DNA of 58,455 nt from an uncultured Mediterranea sp. (lineage in GTDB: Bacteria > Bacteroidota > Bacteroidia > Bacteroidales > Bacteroidaceae). Positions 36,545 to 45,536 of the stretch are shown piece by piece. Under the pieces are notes generated by a model that was given only the letters and a program-made list of their open reading frames with translations, did no database searches and had not been told where the DNA came from. Each line of letters begins with the position of its first letter. Within the stretch, counting starts at the first letter, position 1. The stretch covers positions 1 through 58,455 of the forward strand of contig CALZEQ010000017.1 of NCBI GenBank assembly GCA_945641355.1, in the 5' to 3' direction. A program made the translations under genes and the position numbers.

Positions 36545-36575
36545 TTTGACAGTTTAAAAAAAATCATCAATTTTG
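36545..36575 (+). promoter_or_regulatory. candidate promoter of the Pur-alpha-like gene
   Basis: TTTG (36545-36548), 19 bp and CAATTTTG (36568-36575), one mismatch from TAnnTTTG. It would give a leader of about 85 nt containing several GC-rich short repeats (36601-36650). Divergent from the nusB promoter. Confidence 0.5.
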
Positions 36576-36666
36576 AAGCCGATTATAACCCAAGGGGAGT
36601 CCGACGGGACCTGTTTCCCAGCAGGAGTCACACCGTCCTTTCCCCGCAAACGAAGGAACTAAAGAC

Positions 36667-37068
36667 ATGGAAGAATTTAAAAAGAAAAATGGCACAGATG
36701 TAAATGATAAGGAAATCATCTTTTCCCAATCCATCAAGGCCGGCAAACGCATCTACTACTTAGATGTCAAGAAAAACAGGAAGGATGAAATGTTCCTTGC
36801 CATCACTGAAAGCAAGAAAATAGTGACGGGAGAAGACGACCAGCAGGTCAGCTTTGAGAAGCACAAGATTTTCCTATACAGAGAAGACTTCGAGAAATTC
36901 ATCAACGGTCTGATGCAGGCAGTGCACTACATTGAAAACGAGCAAGGCCCTTACGTGAAGCCCGCCTACAAAGAGAAGAGTGAGGAGGAGGAAGCCCCCA
37001 GCCATACCACCGAAGGCTCGTTTGGCTCGTCCACAGAGGAAGAAATCAAGCTTGACATTGATTTTTGA
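36667..37068 (+). CDS. Pur-alpha-like (DUF3276) nucleic-acid-binding protein
   Basis: A 133-residue protein with the PUR fold: KEIIFSQSIKAGKRIYYLDVKKNRKDEMFLAITESKK and KIFLYREDFEKFINGLMQAVHYIE, the Bacteroidetes DUF3276 group. Pur-alpha proteins bind single-stranded DNA and RNA; the cellular target here is unknown. The C-terminus is acidic and disordered (SEEEEAPSH, EEEIKLDIDF). It is a single gene between the nusB operon and rplY. Confidence 0.85.
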   Translation: MEEFKKKNGTDVNDKEIIFSQSIKAGKRIYYLDVKKNRKDEMFLAITESKKIVTGEDDQQVSFEKHKIFLYREDFEKFINGLMQAVHYIENEQGPYVKPAYKEKSEEEEAPSHTTEGSFGSSTEEEIKLDIDF

Positions 37069-37078
37069 GGCAAAAACA

Positions 37079-37109
37079 TTTGAAAATTACAAAATAAGGC
37101 GTACCTTTG
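37079..37109 (+). promoter_or_regulatory. rplY promoter
   Basis: TTTG (37079-37082), 19 bp and TACCTTTG (37102-37109) match the Bacteroides promoter pattern without mismatch. The leader is about 90 nt. It begins right after the Pur-alpha-like stop codon. Confidence 0.85.
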
Positions 37110-37207
37110 CGCCGCTTTTTTGCAGCATAGTACGGGAAAACCGTATCGTGTGATGGTGAATTAAGCAACAAACTACTTAATTTAGAGTAACACAAAAATC
37201 AAAAAAA

Positions 37208-37795
37208 ATGAAATCAATTGAAGTAAAAGGAACTGCAAGAACCATTGCAGAACGCTCTTCTGAGCAAGCCAGAGCCTTGAAGGCCATTCGTAAGAACAAC
37301 GGTGTACCCTGCGTATTGTACGGAGGTGGTGAGAACATTCACTTCACTGTACCCGCAGACGGTCTGCGTAACCTCGTTTACACTCCGCACATCTATGTAG
37401 TTGACCTGATTATCGATGGCAAGAAGATAAACGCCATCATGAAGGACATCCAGTTCCACCCTGTAAAGGATACCATCCTGCACGTTGACTTCTATCAGAT
37501 TGACGAGAACAAGCCCATCGTCATGGAAGTTCCCGTACAGCTGGAAGGTCTGGCAGAAGGTGTGAAGGCCGGTGGTAAGCTGGCACTGCAAATGCGCAAG
37601 CTGAAAGTGAAAGCTCTGTACAACGTGATTCCCGAGAAGCTGGTCATCAACGTATCTCACCTGGGTCTGGGCAAGACGGTGAAGGTGAACGAACTGAATT
37701 TCGAAGGACTGGAGCTGCTGAACGCCAAGGAAGCTGTGGTATGCGCCGTTAAGCTGACTCGTGCCGCCAGAGGTGCTCAGGCTGCTAACAGTTAA
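37208..37795 (+). CDS. rplY: 50S ribosomal protein L25 (CTC form)
   Basis: A 195-residue two-domain L25 of the TL5/CTC type, which binds 5S rRNA. The N-terminal L25 fold (about 1-90, with ALKAIRKNNGVPCVLYGGGENIHF) is followed by the C-terminal domain (FYQIDENKPIVMEVPVQLEGLAEGVKAGGKL). It is longer than E. coli L25 (94 residues), normal for this phylum. It has its own promoter and is followed by a strong inverted repeat. Confidence 0.95.
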   Translation: MKSIEVKGTARTIAERSSEQARALKAIRKNNGVPCVLYGGGENIHFTVPADGLRNLVYTPHIYVVDLIIDGKKINAIMKDIQFHPVKDTILHVDFYQIDENKPIVMEVPVQLEGLAEGVKAGGKLALQMRKLKVKALYNVIPEKLVINVSHLGLGKTVKVNELNFEGLELLNAKEAVVCAVKLTRAARGAQAANS

Positions 37796-37822
37796 TCAGC
37801 CCTTGCATAAGCAAGATATCCG

Positions 37823-37895
37823 AAGACGCGGATTAGCGCAGCGCAACGCAGATTCTCTATCAGACAATCGGCGGAGCTGCGATAATCCGCGTCTT
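37823..37895. repeat. 20-bp inverted repeat between rplY and pth
   Basis: The arms 37823-37842 and 37876-37895 match with a single mismatch, around a 33-nt centre. The sequence is built from words such as GCGGATTA and CGCAGATT, of the kind I associate with dispersed intergenic repeats in Bacteroides. It could act as an rplY terminator or processing site, but no T-run follows the right arm. Confidence 0.6.
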
Positions 37896-37948
37896 GCATT
37901 AGCCATCGGCAAACCTCTTTAACTCGAACCCATACAAACAGAAAGGAA

Positions 37949-38512
37949 ATGAAATTCTTAATAGTAGGATTGGGAAATATCGGTCCCGAATACCATGAGA
38001 CCCGTCACAACATCGGATTCATGACCGTAGATGCGCTGGCCCGCCAGGAGGGAGCCACCTTCAAAGACGGACGGTACGGATTCACCACGACCCTCTCCAT
38101 CAAAGGCAGACAACTGCTGCTGCTCAAGCCTTCGACCTATATGAACTTAAGCGGCAATGCCGTCAGATATTGGATGCAGAAGGAGAACATCCCTTTGGAG
38201 AACCTCCTCATTGTAGTGGATGATCTGGCTCTCCCCTTCGGCACCCTACGCCTGAAAGGGAAAGGAAGCGATGCCGGCCACAACGGCCTGAAGCACATTG
38301 CAGCTACGCTGGGCACCCAGGAATATGCCCGCCTCCGCTTTGGCATCGGCAACGACTTTCCGAGGGGCGGACAGATTGACTACGTGCTGGGACACTTCAG
38401 CGAAGAAGACTGGAAGACGATGGACGAACGGCTGCAGACTGCCGGCGAAATCATCAAGAGCTTCTGTCTGGCCGGTATCGACCGCACGATGAACGCATAC
38501 AACAAAAAGTAA
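37949..38512 (+). CDS. pth: peptidyl-tRNA hydrolase
   Basis: A 187-residue enzyme that releases peptides from dropped-off peptidyl-tRNA. Its features are [24 protein letters not shown] with the catalytic histidine in [25 protein letters not shown] and [12 protein letters not shown]. Length is normal. It lies 28 bp before the S4-domain gene and is probably co-transcribed. Confidence 0.95.
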   Translation: MKFLIVGLGNIGPEYHETRHNIGFMTVDALARQEGATFKDGRYGFTTTLSIKGRQLLLLKPSTYMNLSGNAVRYWMQKENIPLENLLIVVDDLALPFGTLRLKGKGSDAGHNGLKHIAATLGTQEYARLRFGIGNDFPRGGQIDYVLGHFSEEDWKTMDERLQTAGEIIKSFCLAGIDRTMNAYNKK

Positions 38513-38540
38513 CAGAACCATTTATTCAAACAATCGTACA

Positions 38541-38972
38541 GTGAGTGAAGCAAGAATAGACAAATGGATGTGGGCCGTACGCATTTTCAAGACCCGCACC
38601 ATCGCTGCCGAAGCCTGCAAGAAGGGGCGCATCAGCATCAACGGGGCATTGGCCAAAGCGGCCCGCTCGGTCAAACCGGGCGACATCATCGACGTACGCA
38701 AACCGCCTGTCACCTACTCCTTCAAGGTACTGCAGCCCATCGAGAAACGGGTAGGAGCCAAACTGGTGCCCGAGATGATGGAGAACGTCACCCGACCCGA
38801 CCAATATGAACTGCTGGAGATGAGTCGCATCAGCGGCTTTGTCAATCGGGCCAAGGGAACCGGACGTCCTACGAAGAAAGACCGCCGGAACCTTGAAGAG
38901 TTTACCACGCCGGAGTTTATGGACGACTTTGACTTTGATTTCGATTTTGAAGACGACGAGGCAGACGAATGA
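38541..38972 (+). CDS. S4-domain RNA-binding protein (Hsp15/HslR-like)
   Basis: A 143-residue protein with an N-terminal S4 domain (EARIDKWMWAVRIFKTRTIAAEACKKGRISINGALAK), the Hsp15 pattern. Hsp15 returns tRNA-blocked 50S subunits to function after translation failure, which would fit its place after pth. The start is GTG at 38541. The C-terminus is a striking Asp/Phe/Glu tail, DDFDFDFDFEDDEADE, after GTGRPTKKDRRNLEEF. Confidence 0.88.
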   Translation: MSEARIDKWMWAVRIFKTRTIAAEACKKGRISINGALAKAARSVKPGDIIDVRKPPVTYSFKVLQPIEKRVGAKLVPEMMENVTRPDQYELLEMSRISGFVNRAKGTGRPTKKDRRNLEEFTTPEFMDDFDFDFDFEDDEADE

Positions 38973-39005
38973 CAACGTCTGCCAGCCAAATGACAATATA
39001 ATAAT

Positions 39006-39995
39006 ATGGAAGAAAGTAAAACCATCAAGTGGGGATTTATAGGTTGCGGTGAGGTCACCAAGTACAAAAGCGGACCTGCCTTCCAGAAAATCACCAATTC
39101 GGAAGTGGTGGCCGTCATGAGCCGCAACGAGGAGAAAGCCAGAACCTATGCACAAGAACGGGGCATCGCCCGCTGGTACAACGATGCCCAGGCGCTGATT
39201 GACGACGAAGAGGTCAATGCGATCTACATTGCCACTCCCCCTTCCTCACACGCCACGTATGCCATCATGGCTATGAAGGCAGGCAAGCCCGTCTACATCG
39301 AGAAGCCGATGGCCGTCACTTACGAAGAGTGCTGCCGCATCAACCGTGTGTCGCAAGAGACAGGCGTCCCCTGCTTTGTCGCCTACTATCGCCGCTACCT
39401 GCCCTACTTCCAGAAGGTGAAAGAGCTGGTAGAGAGCGGAGCCGTAGGCAACGTCATCAACATACAGATACGCTTTGCCCAGCCTCCACGCGCCTTGGAC
39501 TATAACAAGAGCAACCTGCCCTGGCGCGTACAGCCCGACATTGCCGGTGGAGGTTATTTTTACGATTTGGCTCCACATCAGATTGATTTGCTACAGGAGA
39601 TATTCGGTTGCATTCTGGAGGCTAACGGCTACAAAAGCAATCGGGGCGGACTCTATCCGGCCGAAGACACGCTGAGTGCCTGCTTTCAATTCGACAACGG
39701 ACTGGTAGGCAGCGGCTCGTGGTGCTTTGTAGCCCACGACTCAGCACGCGAAGACCGCATCGAGATTATCGGAGACAAAGGCATGATCTGCTTCTCCGTC
39801 TTCACCTACGACCCGATAGCCCTGCACACAGAGAGGGGGCGTGAGGAGATTCACGTTGAAAACCCCGTCTACCTGCAGCAGCCCCTTATCCAGGCGGTAG
39901 TAGACCACCTCTTGGGCCAGTCGATATGTACCTGCGACGGCGAAAGCGCCACCCTCACCAACTGGGTGATGGATAAGATTCTGGGCAAACTATAG
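39006..39995 (+). CDS. Gfo/Idh/MocA-family oxidoreductase
   Basis: A 329-residue NAD(P)-dependent oxidoreductase. The Rossmann start is KWGFIGCGEVTKYKSGPAF, followed by IATPPSSHATYAIMAMKAGKPVYIEKPMA, containing the catalytic EKP lysine, and GGYFYDLAPHQIDLL with the family histidine. The substrate is probably a sugar or cyclitol, not identifiable from the sequence. It lies 33 bp after the S4 gene. Confidence 0.88.
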   Translation: MEESKTIKWGFIGCGEVTKYKSGPAFQKITNSEVVAVMSRNEEKARTYAQERGIARWYNDAQALIDDEEVNAIYIATPPSSHATYAIMAMKAGKPVYIEKPMAVTYEECCRINRVSQETGVPCFVAYYRRYLPYFQKVKELVESGAVGNVINIQIRFAQPPRALDYNKSNLPWRVQPDIAGGGYFYDLAPHQIDLLQEIFGCILEANGYKSNRGGLYPAEDTLSACFQFDNGLVGSGSWCFVAHDSAREDRIEIIGDKGMICFSVFTYDPIALHTERGREEIHVENPVYLQQPLIQAVVDHLLGQSICTCDGESATLTNWVMDKILGKL

Positions 39996-40040
39996 TCTCC
40001 TGCCCACATTGTCAAACCACTCCAAAATCCAACCCTCATC

Positions 40041-41498
40041 ATGCATCACGCCCCCATTATCAAGCCCTCTCCGTTAGCCTCCCTATTTCCCATCCTCTTT
40101 CTGGTGGGAATGTTGTTTGCCACCATCCACACCTTTGGCAGCGATGCGCTTAGTGGAGGCAGTCAGGTAGCCCTCCTCACCACCAGTGCCCTCTGCGTCT
40201 TCATTGGCATGACCTTCTATCACGTGCCATGGCAGACATTCGAGAAGGCCATGGTCAAGAACATTGCAGGCGTGGCTACAGCCATCATCATCTTGCTGAT
40301 TATCGGCTCGCTTAGCGGGGCATGGATGATTAGTGGAGTCGTCCCCACCCTCATCTATTACGGCATGCAGATTATCCATCCCGACTTTTTCCTTACCTGC
40401 ACTTGCCTCATCTGTGCGCTGGTATCGGTGATGACAGGCAGTTCCTGGACCACCATCGCCACCATCGGCATCGCCCTGCTGGGTATCGGAAGGGCCCAAG
40501 GCTTTCACGAAGGATGGATTGCAGGTGCCATCATCTCCGGTGCCTACTTCGGTGACAAGATATCTCCGCTGTCCGACACCACCGTACTGGCCTCCTCCAC
40601 TACCCACACTCCCCTGTTCACCCATATCCGCTACATGCTGATTACCACCATACCGTCACTCGTCATTGCCCTGGTATTGTTCACTATCATCGGACTGACC
40701 TGCGAGACCAGCGACACACGCCACATCACCGAGTTTGCCGGAGCATTGAGCGAGAAATTTGTCATCACCCCTTGGCTGCTGATTGTACCGGTTGTCACGG
40801 GCTTTCTGATTGCCTATCGCGTACCTTCCATCATCACCCTCTTCCTCTCCACCATGCTGGCCGGCATCTTTGCACTACTCTTCCAGCCCACCTTGCTGCA
40901 CGAGATTGCCGGGAGCGAGAACATCTTTCGAGGTGCCATGATCAGCCTGTATGGCAGCACCAGCCTGCACACCGACAACGAGATACTGACCGAACTGATT
41001 GCGACCCGAGGGATGTCAGGGATGCTGGATACCGTCTGGCTGATTCTTTGTGCCATGTGCTTTGGCGGCACCATGACAGCCGGAGGAATGCTGAATAGTA
41101 TTACCGGCTACTTCGTGAAGTGCATGAAGAAGCGCGTCAGCATGGTCGCCTCCACCGTTGCATCGGGGCTGTTCCTCAACCTGGCCACCGCCGACCAGTA
41201 TATCAGCATCATCCTGACAGGCAAGATGTTCAGCGACATCTATCAGAAGAAAGGGTACGAAAGCCGTCTGCTGAGCCGCACCACGGAAGATGCAGTGACC
41301 GTCACCTCACCGCTCATTCCATGGAACACCTGCGGCATGACGCAAGCCACCATTCTGAATGTCCCCACCCTGGTCTATCTGCCCTACTGCTTCTTCAACC
41401 TCATCAGCCCGCTGATGAGCATCCTGATAGCAGCCATCGGGTACAAGATATTCCAGCAGAAGCAAACGTTTGCGGAGGAAGAGAAAGAAAAAAGGTGA
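40041..41498 (+). CDS. NhaC-type Na+/H+ antiporter
   Basis: A 485-residue inner-membrane protein with about 12 helices. The NhaC hallmarks are VMTGSSWTTIATIGIALLGIG, ISGAYFGDKISPLSDTTVLASS and GGTMTAGGMLNSITGYF, then LFLNLATADQYISIILTGKMF near the C-terminus. It would exchange Na+ for H+ or, as in some relatives, an organic acid. It lies 45 bp after the oxidoreductase and 67 bp before the amylase. Confidence 0.88.
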   Translation: MHHAPIIKPSPLASLFPILFLVGMLFATIHTFGSDALSGGSQVALLTTSALCVFIGMTFYHVPWQTFEKAMVKNIAGVATAIIILLIIGSLSGAWMISGVVPTLIYYGMQIIHPDFFLTCTCLICALVSVMTGSSWTTIATIGIALLGIGRAQGFHEGWIAGAIISGAYFGDKISPLSDTTVLASSTTHTPLFTHIRYMLITTIPSLVIALVLFTIIGLTCETSDTRHITEFAGALSEKFVITPWLLIVPVVTGFLIAYRVPSIITLFLSTMLAGIFALLFQPTLLHEIAGSENIFRGAMISLYGSTSLHTDNEILTELIATRGMSGMLDTVWLILCAMCFGGTMTAGGMLNSITGYFVKCMKKRVSMVASTVASGLFLNLATADQYISIILTGKMFSDIYQKKGYESRLLSRTTEDAVTVTSPLIPWNTCGMTQATILNVPTLVYLPYCFFNLISPLMSILIAAIGYKIFQQKQTFAEEEKEKR

Positions 41499-41565
41499 CA
41501 TCCTACTGAATAGTTCCTGCATTTTATCTACCTTAGCAACCAGATATTAATGAAAACCTATTATC

Positions 41566-43416
41566 ATGAAACGTATTTTCTCTTATCTGGGAGCTATCTT
41601 ACTCTCCCTCAGCACGTATGCGGCTATGAATGTCAACAAGATTGACCCACCCTTCTGGTACACGGGCATGCAGAACCCCGAACTTCAGCTCATGGTCTAT
41701 GGCGAAGGCATCGGCAAGGCCTCTGTATCCGTCAACTATCCCGGCGTAACGCTCAGCAGCACAGTCAAGCTGGAAAGTGACAACTATCTGCTGGTCTATC
41801 TGAAACTGGACAAAGAGGTGAAACCCGGCAAGATGTTGCTGACGTTCACCGAAGGAAAGAAAAAGATTGTACAAGAGTATGAACTGAAGGCACGCGCCAA
41901 GAAAGGATGCGAGCACTACGGCTTTGATGCTTCGGATGCCCTCTATCTGCTGATGCCCGACCGTTTTGCCAACGGCAATCCGGACAATGACCAGATAGAA
42001 GGTATGGCCGAGTACAAAGTAGACCGCAACGACCCCAACGCACGTCACGGTGGAGACCTGGCCGGCATTGAGCAGCATCTGGACTATTTCTCCGAACTGG
42101 GCGTTACGGCCTTGTGGTTCACCCCCGTACTGGAGAACAACATGACCGGTGGTTCCTATCACGGCTATGCCACCACCGACTACTACCGCGTAGATCCCCG
42201 TTTCGGCACAAACGAAGAGTACAAGCAGCTCATCGCCAAGGCTCACACACGCGGCATCAAGATGGTGATGGATATGATCTTCAACCATTGCGGCGTGGAA
42301 CATGCCTGGATTAAAGACATGCCCAGCAAAGACTGGTTCAACAATCCCGACCATCAGAACCACTTTGTACAGACTAGCTTCAAGCTGACTCCGCATGTAG
42401 ATCCCTACACCTCGCGTTACGATTTCGACCAGATGAACGACGGATGGTTCGTTACGGCCATGCCCGACCTGAACCAGAAGAACCCGCATGTCATCCGTTA
42501 TCTTATCCAGAACAGTTTCTGGTGGATTGAGTATGCCGACATCGACGGCATCCGCATGGACACCTATCCGTATGCCGACTACGATGCCATGAGCAACTGG
42601 ATGAAGGAGTTGAATCAGGAATACCCCAACTACAACACCGTGGGCGAGACATGGGTGACCGAGCCGGCCTACACCGCCTGGTGGCAGAAAGACAGCAAGC
42701 TGTCTGCTCCCAAGAACAGCAACCTGAAGACCGTGATGGACTTCAGCTTCTTCGACAAGATAAACATTGCCAAGACCGAACAGACCGAGACCTGGTTCAA
42801 GGGACTGGACCGCGTCTACAACAACTTTGTATACGACTTCCTTTACCCCAATCCCGCCTCTGTATTGGCCTTCATCGAGAATCATGACACCGACCGTTTT
42901 CTGGGCGAAGGCGATAATCTGGCCATGCTGAAGCAGGCCTCCACGCTGTTACTCACCACCCGCCGCATCCCGCAACTCTACTACGGAACCGAGGTGATGA
43001 TGAACGGTGTCAAGAGCAAGAGCGATGGCTATGTCCGCAAAGACTTCCCCGGCGGATGGAAGGGCGATGCCGCTACCGCCTTCACCGCAGCCGGACGTAC
43101 AGCCCAGCAAAACGAGTGCTTCGACTTCTACAAGCGGATTCTGAACTGGCGCAAAGGCAACAACATCATTGCCAAAGGCAGCATGACCCAATTTATGGTA
43201 CAGAACGGTGTCTACGCATACGCCCGTCAGTATCAAGGCAAGACGGTATTCATCATGCTGAACGGAACCGATGCAGAGACCACCGTTCCGCTGAAGTTCT
43301 ATCAAGAGATTCTGCAAGGTACTACCGGCGGCAAGGAGATTCTGAGCGGCAGACAAATCAGCTTTGGAGAAGAGCTGACCATGGCACCCCGTGAATCACT
43401 GGTCATCGAACTGTAA
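41566..43416 (+). CDS. SusA-like neopullulanase (GH13 alpha-amylase)
   Basis: A 616-residue enzyme with a signal peptide (cut near TYA-AMNV), an N-terminal cyclomaltodextrinase-type beta-domain (about 20-110) and the GH13 barrel. Conserved regions are VMDMIFNHCG, GIRMDTYPY with the nucleophile aspartate, TVGETWV with the acid/base glutamate, and FIENHDTDR. Length and order match B. thetaiotaomicron SusA (617 residues), a periplasmic enzyme degrading maltooligosaccharides. No SusC/SusD/SusR genes adjoin it; two antiporters flank it. Confidence 0.9.
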   Translation: MKRIFSYLGAILLSLSTYAAMNVNKIDPPFWYTGMQNPELQLMVYGEGIGKASVSVNYPGVTLSSTVKLESDNYLLVYLKLDKEVKPGKMLLTFTEGKKKIVQEYELKARAKKGCEHYGFDASDALYLLMPDRFANGNPDNDQIEGMAEYKVDRNDPNARHGGDLAGIEQHLDYFSELGVTALWFTPVLENNMTGGSYHGYATTDYYRVDPRFGTNEEYKQLIAKAHTRGIKMVMDMIFNHCGVEHAWIKDMPSKDWFNNPDHQNHFVQTSFKLTPHVDPYTSRYDFDQMNDGWFVTAMPDLNQKNPHVIRYLIQNSFWWIEYADIDGIRMDTYPYADYDAMSNWMKELNQEYPNYNTVGETWVTEPAYTAWWQKDSKLSAPKNSNLKTVMDFSFFDKINIAKTEQTETWFKGLDRVYNNFVYDFLYPNPASVLAFIENHDTDRFLGEGDNLAMLKQASTLLLTTRRIPQLYYGTEVMMNGVKSKSDGYVRKDFPGGWKGDAATAFTAAGRTAQQNECFDFYKRILNWRKGNNIIAKGSMTQFMVQNGVYAYARQYQGKTVFIMLNGTDAETTVPLKFYQEILQGTTGGKEILSGRQISFGEELTMAPRESLVIEL

Positions 43417-43453
43417 AAACTGACCGATTCAATTGCTATTCACTTTTGAATCA

Positions 43454-43485
43454 TTTGCCAGATTGCAGATAAGGGATTAACTTTG
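43454..43485 (+). promoter_or_regulatory. promoter of the second NhaC-type gene
   Basis: TTTG (43454-43457), 20 bp and TAACTTTG (43478-43485) match the Bacteroides pattern in full. The ATG is 33 bp downstream. This separates the antiporter from the amylase transcript. Confidence 0.82.
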
Positions 43486-43517
43486 CGCCATAAAAATGAC
43501 TGATATTGCATTTTCGT

Positions 43518-44819
43518 ATGGCACATCATCCCTCCTCCCCATCTAAGAGCACCTCCGGGTGGCTGGCCCTCAGCCCCCTGGCGGTGTTTCTCTGTTTATA
43601 CCTGGTATCTTCACTTCTGCTGAACGACTTCTACAAGGTGCCGATAACCGTCGCCTTCCTCTTTTCCTCCTGCTACGCCATTGCGTTGACCCGTGAAGGG
43701 AGCATCGAACAGCGCATCCGGCAATTCTCGATAGGAGCCAGTGACAAGAACATCCTGTTGATGGTGTGGATATTCATTCTGGCCGGTGCCTTTGCCCAAA
43801 GTGCCAAAGCCATGGGAGCCATTGACGCGACGGTCAACCTCACCCTCTGCATACTCCCCGACAACCTCCTGCTGGCCGGCATTTTTCTGGCATCCTGCTT
43901 CATCTCTGTCTCCATCGGTACCAGTGTAGGTACCATTGTGGCGCTGACACCTGTAGCTGTAGGTCTGGCTGAAAAGACCGGCATTGCACTTCCCTTCATG
44001 GCGGCAGTCGTCGTAGGAGGCTCCTTTTTCGGAGACAACCTCTCGTTCATATCCGACACCACCATTGCCGCCACCAAGACACAGGGCTGCCTGATGCGCG
44101 ACAAGTTTCGTGCCAACTTCCAAATTGTTTTGCCGGCCGCCCTTATCGTGTTGGGCATCTACGTCGTGCAAGGACTTCGGCTCACCGCCCCCGCCCAGAC
44201 ACAACCCATCGAATGGATGAAGGTGGTTCCCTACCTCATTGTACTGGGTACGGCCATAGCCGGCCTCAACGTCATGATGGTCTTGCTGCTGGGCATCCTC
44301 TCCACCGGCCTCATCGGTCTGTTCACCGGTCTGCCGCTGTTCGACTGGTTTGGAGCCATGGGCAGCGGCATCACGGGAATGGGCGAACTTATCATTATCA
44401 CGCTACTGGCTGGTGGTATGCTGGAGATTATCCGCTACAACGGCGGCATCGACTTCATCATCAGCCGGCTGACACGTCACGTCCATGGCAAGCGGGGAGC
44501 CGAACTGAGTATTGCCGCACTGGTCAGCATTGCCAATCTCTGTACCGCCAACAACACCATTGCCATTCTCACTACCGGTCCCATAGCCCGAGGCATCACC
44601 ATGAAGTATCATCTGGATCCGCGGAAAAGTGCCAGCATACTGGACACTTTCTCTTGCCTGATACAGGGCATCATCCCCTACGGTGCACAGATGCTGATGG
44701 CGGCAGGACTGGCCGAAGTCTCCCCCCTTGACATCATCGGCAATCTGTACTATCCTTTCTGCATGGGTCTGTGCGCACTGACTGCCATTCTGTTGAGGTA
44801 TCCGAAGCGATATTCATGA
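43518..44819 (+). CDS. NhaC-type Na+/H+ antiporter (second copy)
   Basis: A 433-residue membrane protein with about 11 helices, GSFFGDNLSFISDTTIAATKTQGC and SVSIGTSVGTIVALTPVAVGLA being the family motifs, plus SIANLCTANNTIAILTTGPIARG. It belongs to the same superfamily as 40041-41498 but is divergent. The start is ATG 43518; a TTG four codons earlier is less likely. Its substrate is unknown. Confidence 0.85.
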   Translation: MAHHPSSPSKSTSGWLALSPLAVFLCLYLVSSLLLNDFYKVPITVAFLFSSCYAIALTREGSIEQRIRQFSIGASDKNILLMVWIFILAGAFAQSAKAMGAIDATVNLTLCILPDNLLLAGIFLASCFISVSIGTSVGTIVALTPVAVGLAEKTGIALPFMAAVVVGGSFFGDNLSFISDTTIAATKTQGCLMRDKFRANFQIVLPAALIVLGIYVVQGLRLTAPAQTQPIEWMKVVPYLIVLGTAIAGLNVMMVLLLGILSTGLIGLFTGLPLFDWFGAMGSGITGMGELIIITLLAGGMLEIIRYNGGIDFIISRLTRHVHGKRGAELSIAALVSIANLCTANNTIAILTTGPIARGITMKYHLDPRKSASILDTFSCLIQGIIPYGAQMLMAAGLAEVSPLDIIGNLYYPFCMGLCALTAILLRYPKRYS

Positions 44820-44852
44820 TAAATCAAAGATGCTAAAAACAAACGAAATAAT

Positions 44853-45509
44853 ATGAAGCATACATTTCACCTTATATGGCTACTTCTGCTGCCACTCTGC
44901 CTGATGGCACAACAAAAAGAAGAACGGACCATCGTGACACTTGACACCACAGAAGGGGTCATCGTCATAGCTCTCTGCAACGAGACACCGCTGCACAGAG
45001 ACCACTTCGTGCGAAAGGTCAAGGAGGGTGTGTACAACGGCAGATGCTTCAACAGGGTAATTGCAGGATTCGTCATCCAATGCGGTGAAGAGGAGGCCGA
45101 GGATGTGATTCCGGCCGAAATCCGCTATCCGCAACTGCATCATCGCAGAGGTGCAGTGGCCATGGGCAGGTGTACGGACGACCCGACGCATGAACTGAAG
45201 AGTGCCAGCGAGCAATTCTACATTGCATGGGGAGATGTGAGCAATGAACGACAGCTGCAACGCGACGATTCACTGATGCGGGCATGGAGCTATGGCAACT
45301 GCCAGATGGAGAAACAGATGCGCCAGTACTACAGCTCTCATCCCGGCATACCCTTTCTGGATGGCAGCTACACGGTTTTTGGTGAGGTCGTATCGGGACT
45401 CGACGTAGTGGAACGAATTCAGGCAACCACTACCGATGACAAGGACCGACCGCTGAAAGAGGTAACCATCCTTCAGGCAACCGTCACAAAAGAGTGGAAG
45501 GAGAATTGA
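44853..45509 (+). CDS. exported cyclophilin-type peptidyl-prolyl isomerase
   Basis: A 218-residue protein with a signal peptide (cut near LMAQQ) and a cyclophilin domain: ETPLHRDHFVRKVKEGVYNGRCFNRVIAGFVIQCG near the start and FLDGSYTVFGEVVSGLDVVERIQ at the end. The segment SEQFYIAWGDVSNER replaces the usual SQFFI strand and is followed by an insertion of about 45 residues. It probably helps fold periplasmic or outer-membrane proteins. It lies 33 bp after the antiporter. Confidence 0.88.
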   Translation: MKHTFHLIWLLLLPLCLMAQQKEERTIVTLDTTEGVIVIALCNETPLHRDHFVRKVKEGVYNGRCFNRVIAGFVIQCGEEEAEDVIPAEIRYPQLHHRRGAVAMGRCTDDPTHELKSASEQFYIAWGDVSNERQLQRDDSLMRAWSYGNCQMEKQMRQYYSSHPGIPFLDGSYTVFGEVVSGLDVVERIQATTTDDKDRPLKEVTILQATVTKEWKEN

Positions 45510-45536
45510 AGAAATGAGTAACAGATAAAGATAGAA

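Noticed and set aside
41599..42885. 428-codon antisense frame over the amylase
   Set aside because: Shadow of a fully motif-supported GH13 gene; no promoter or family resemblance.
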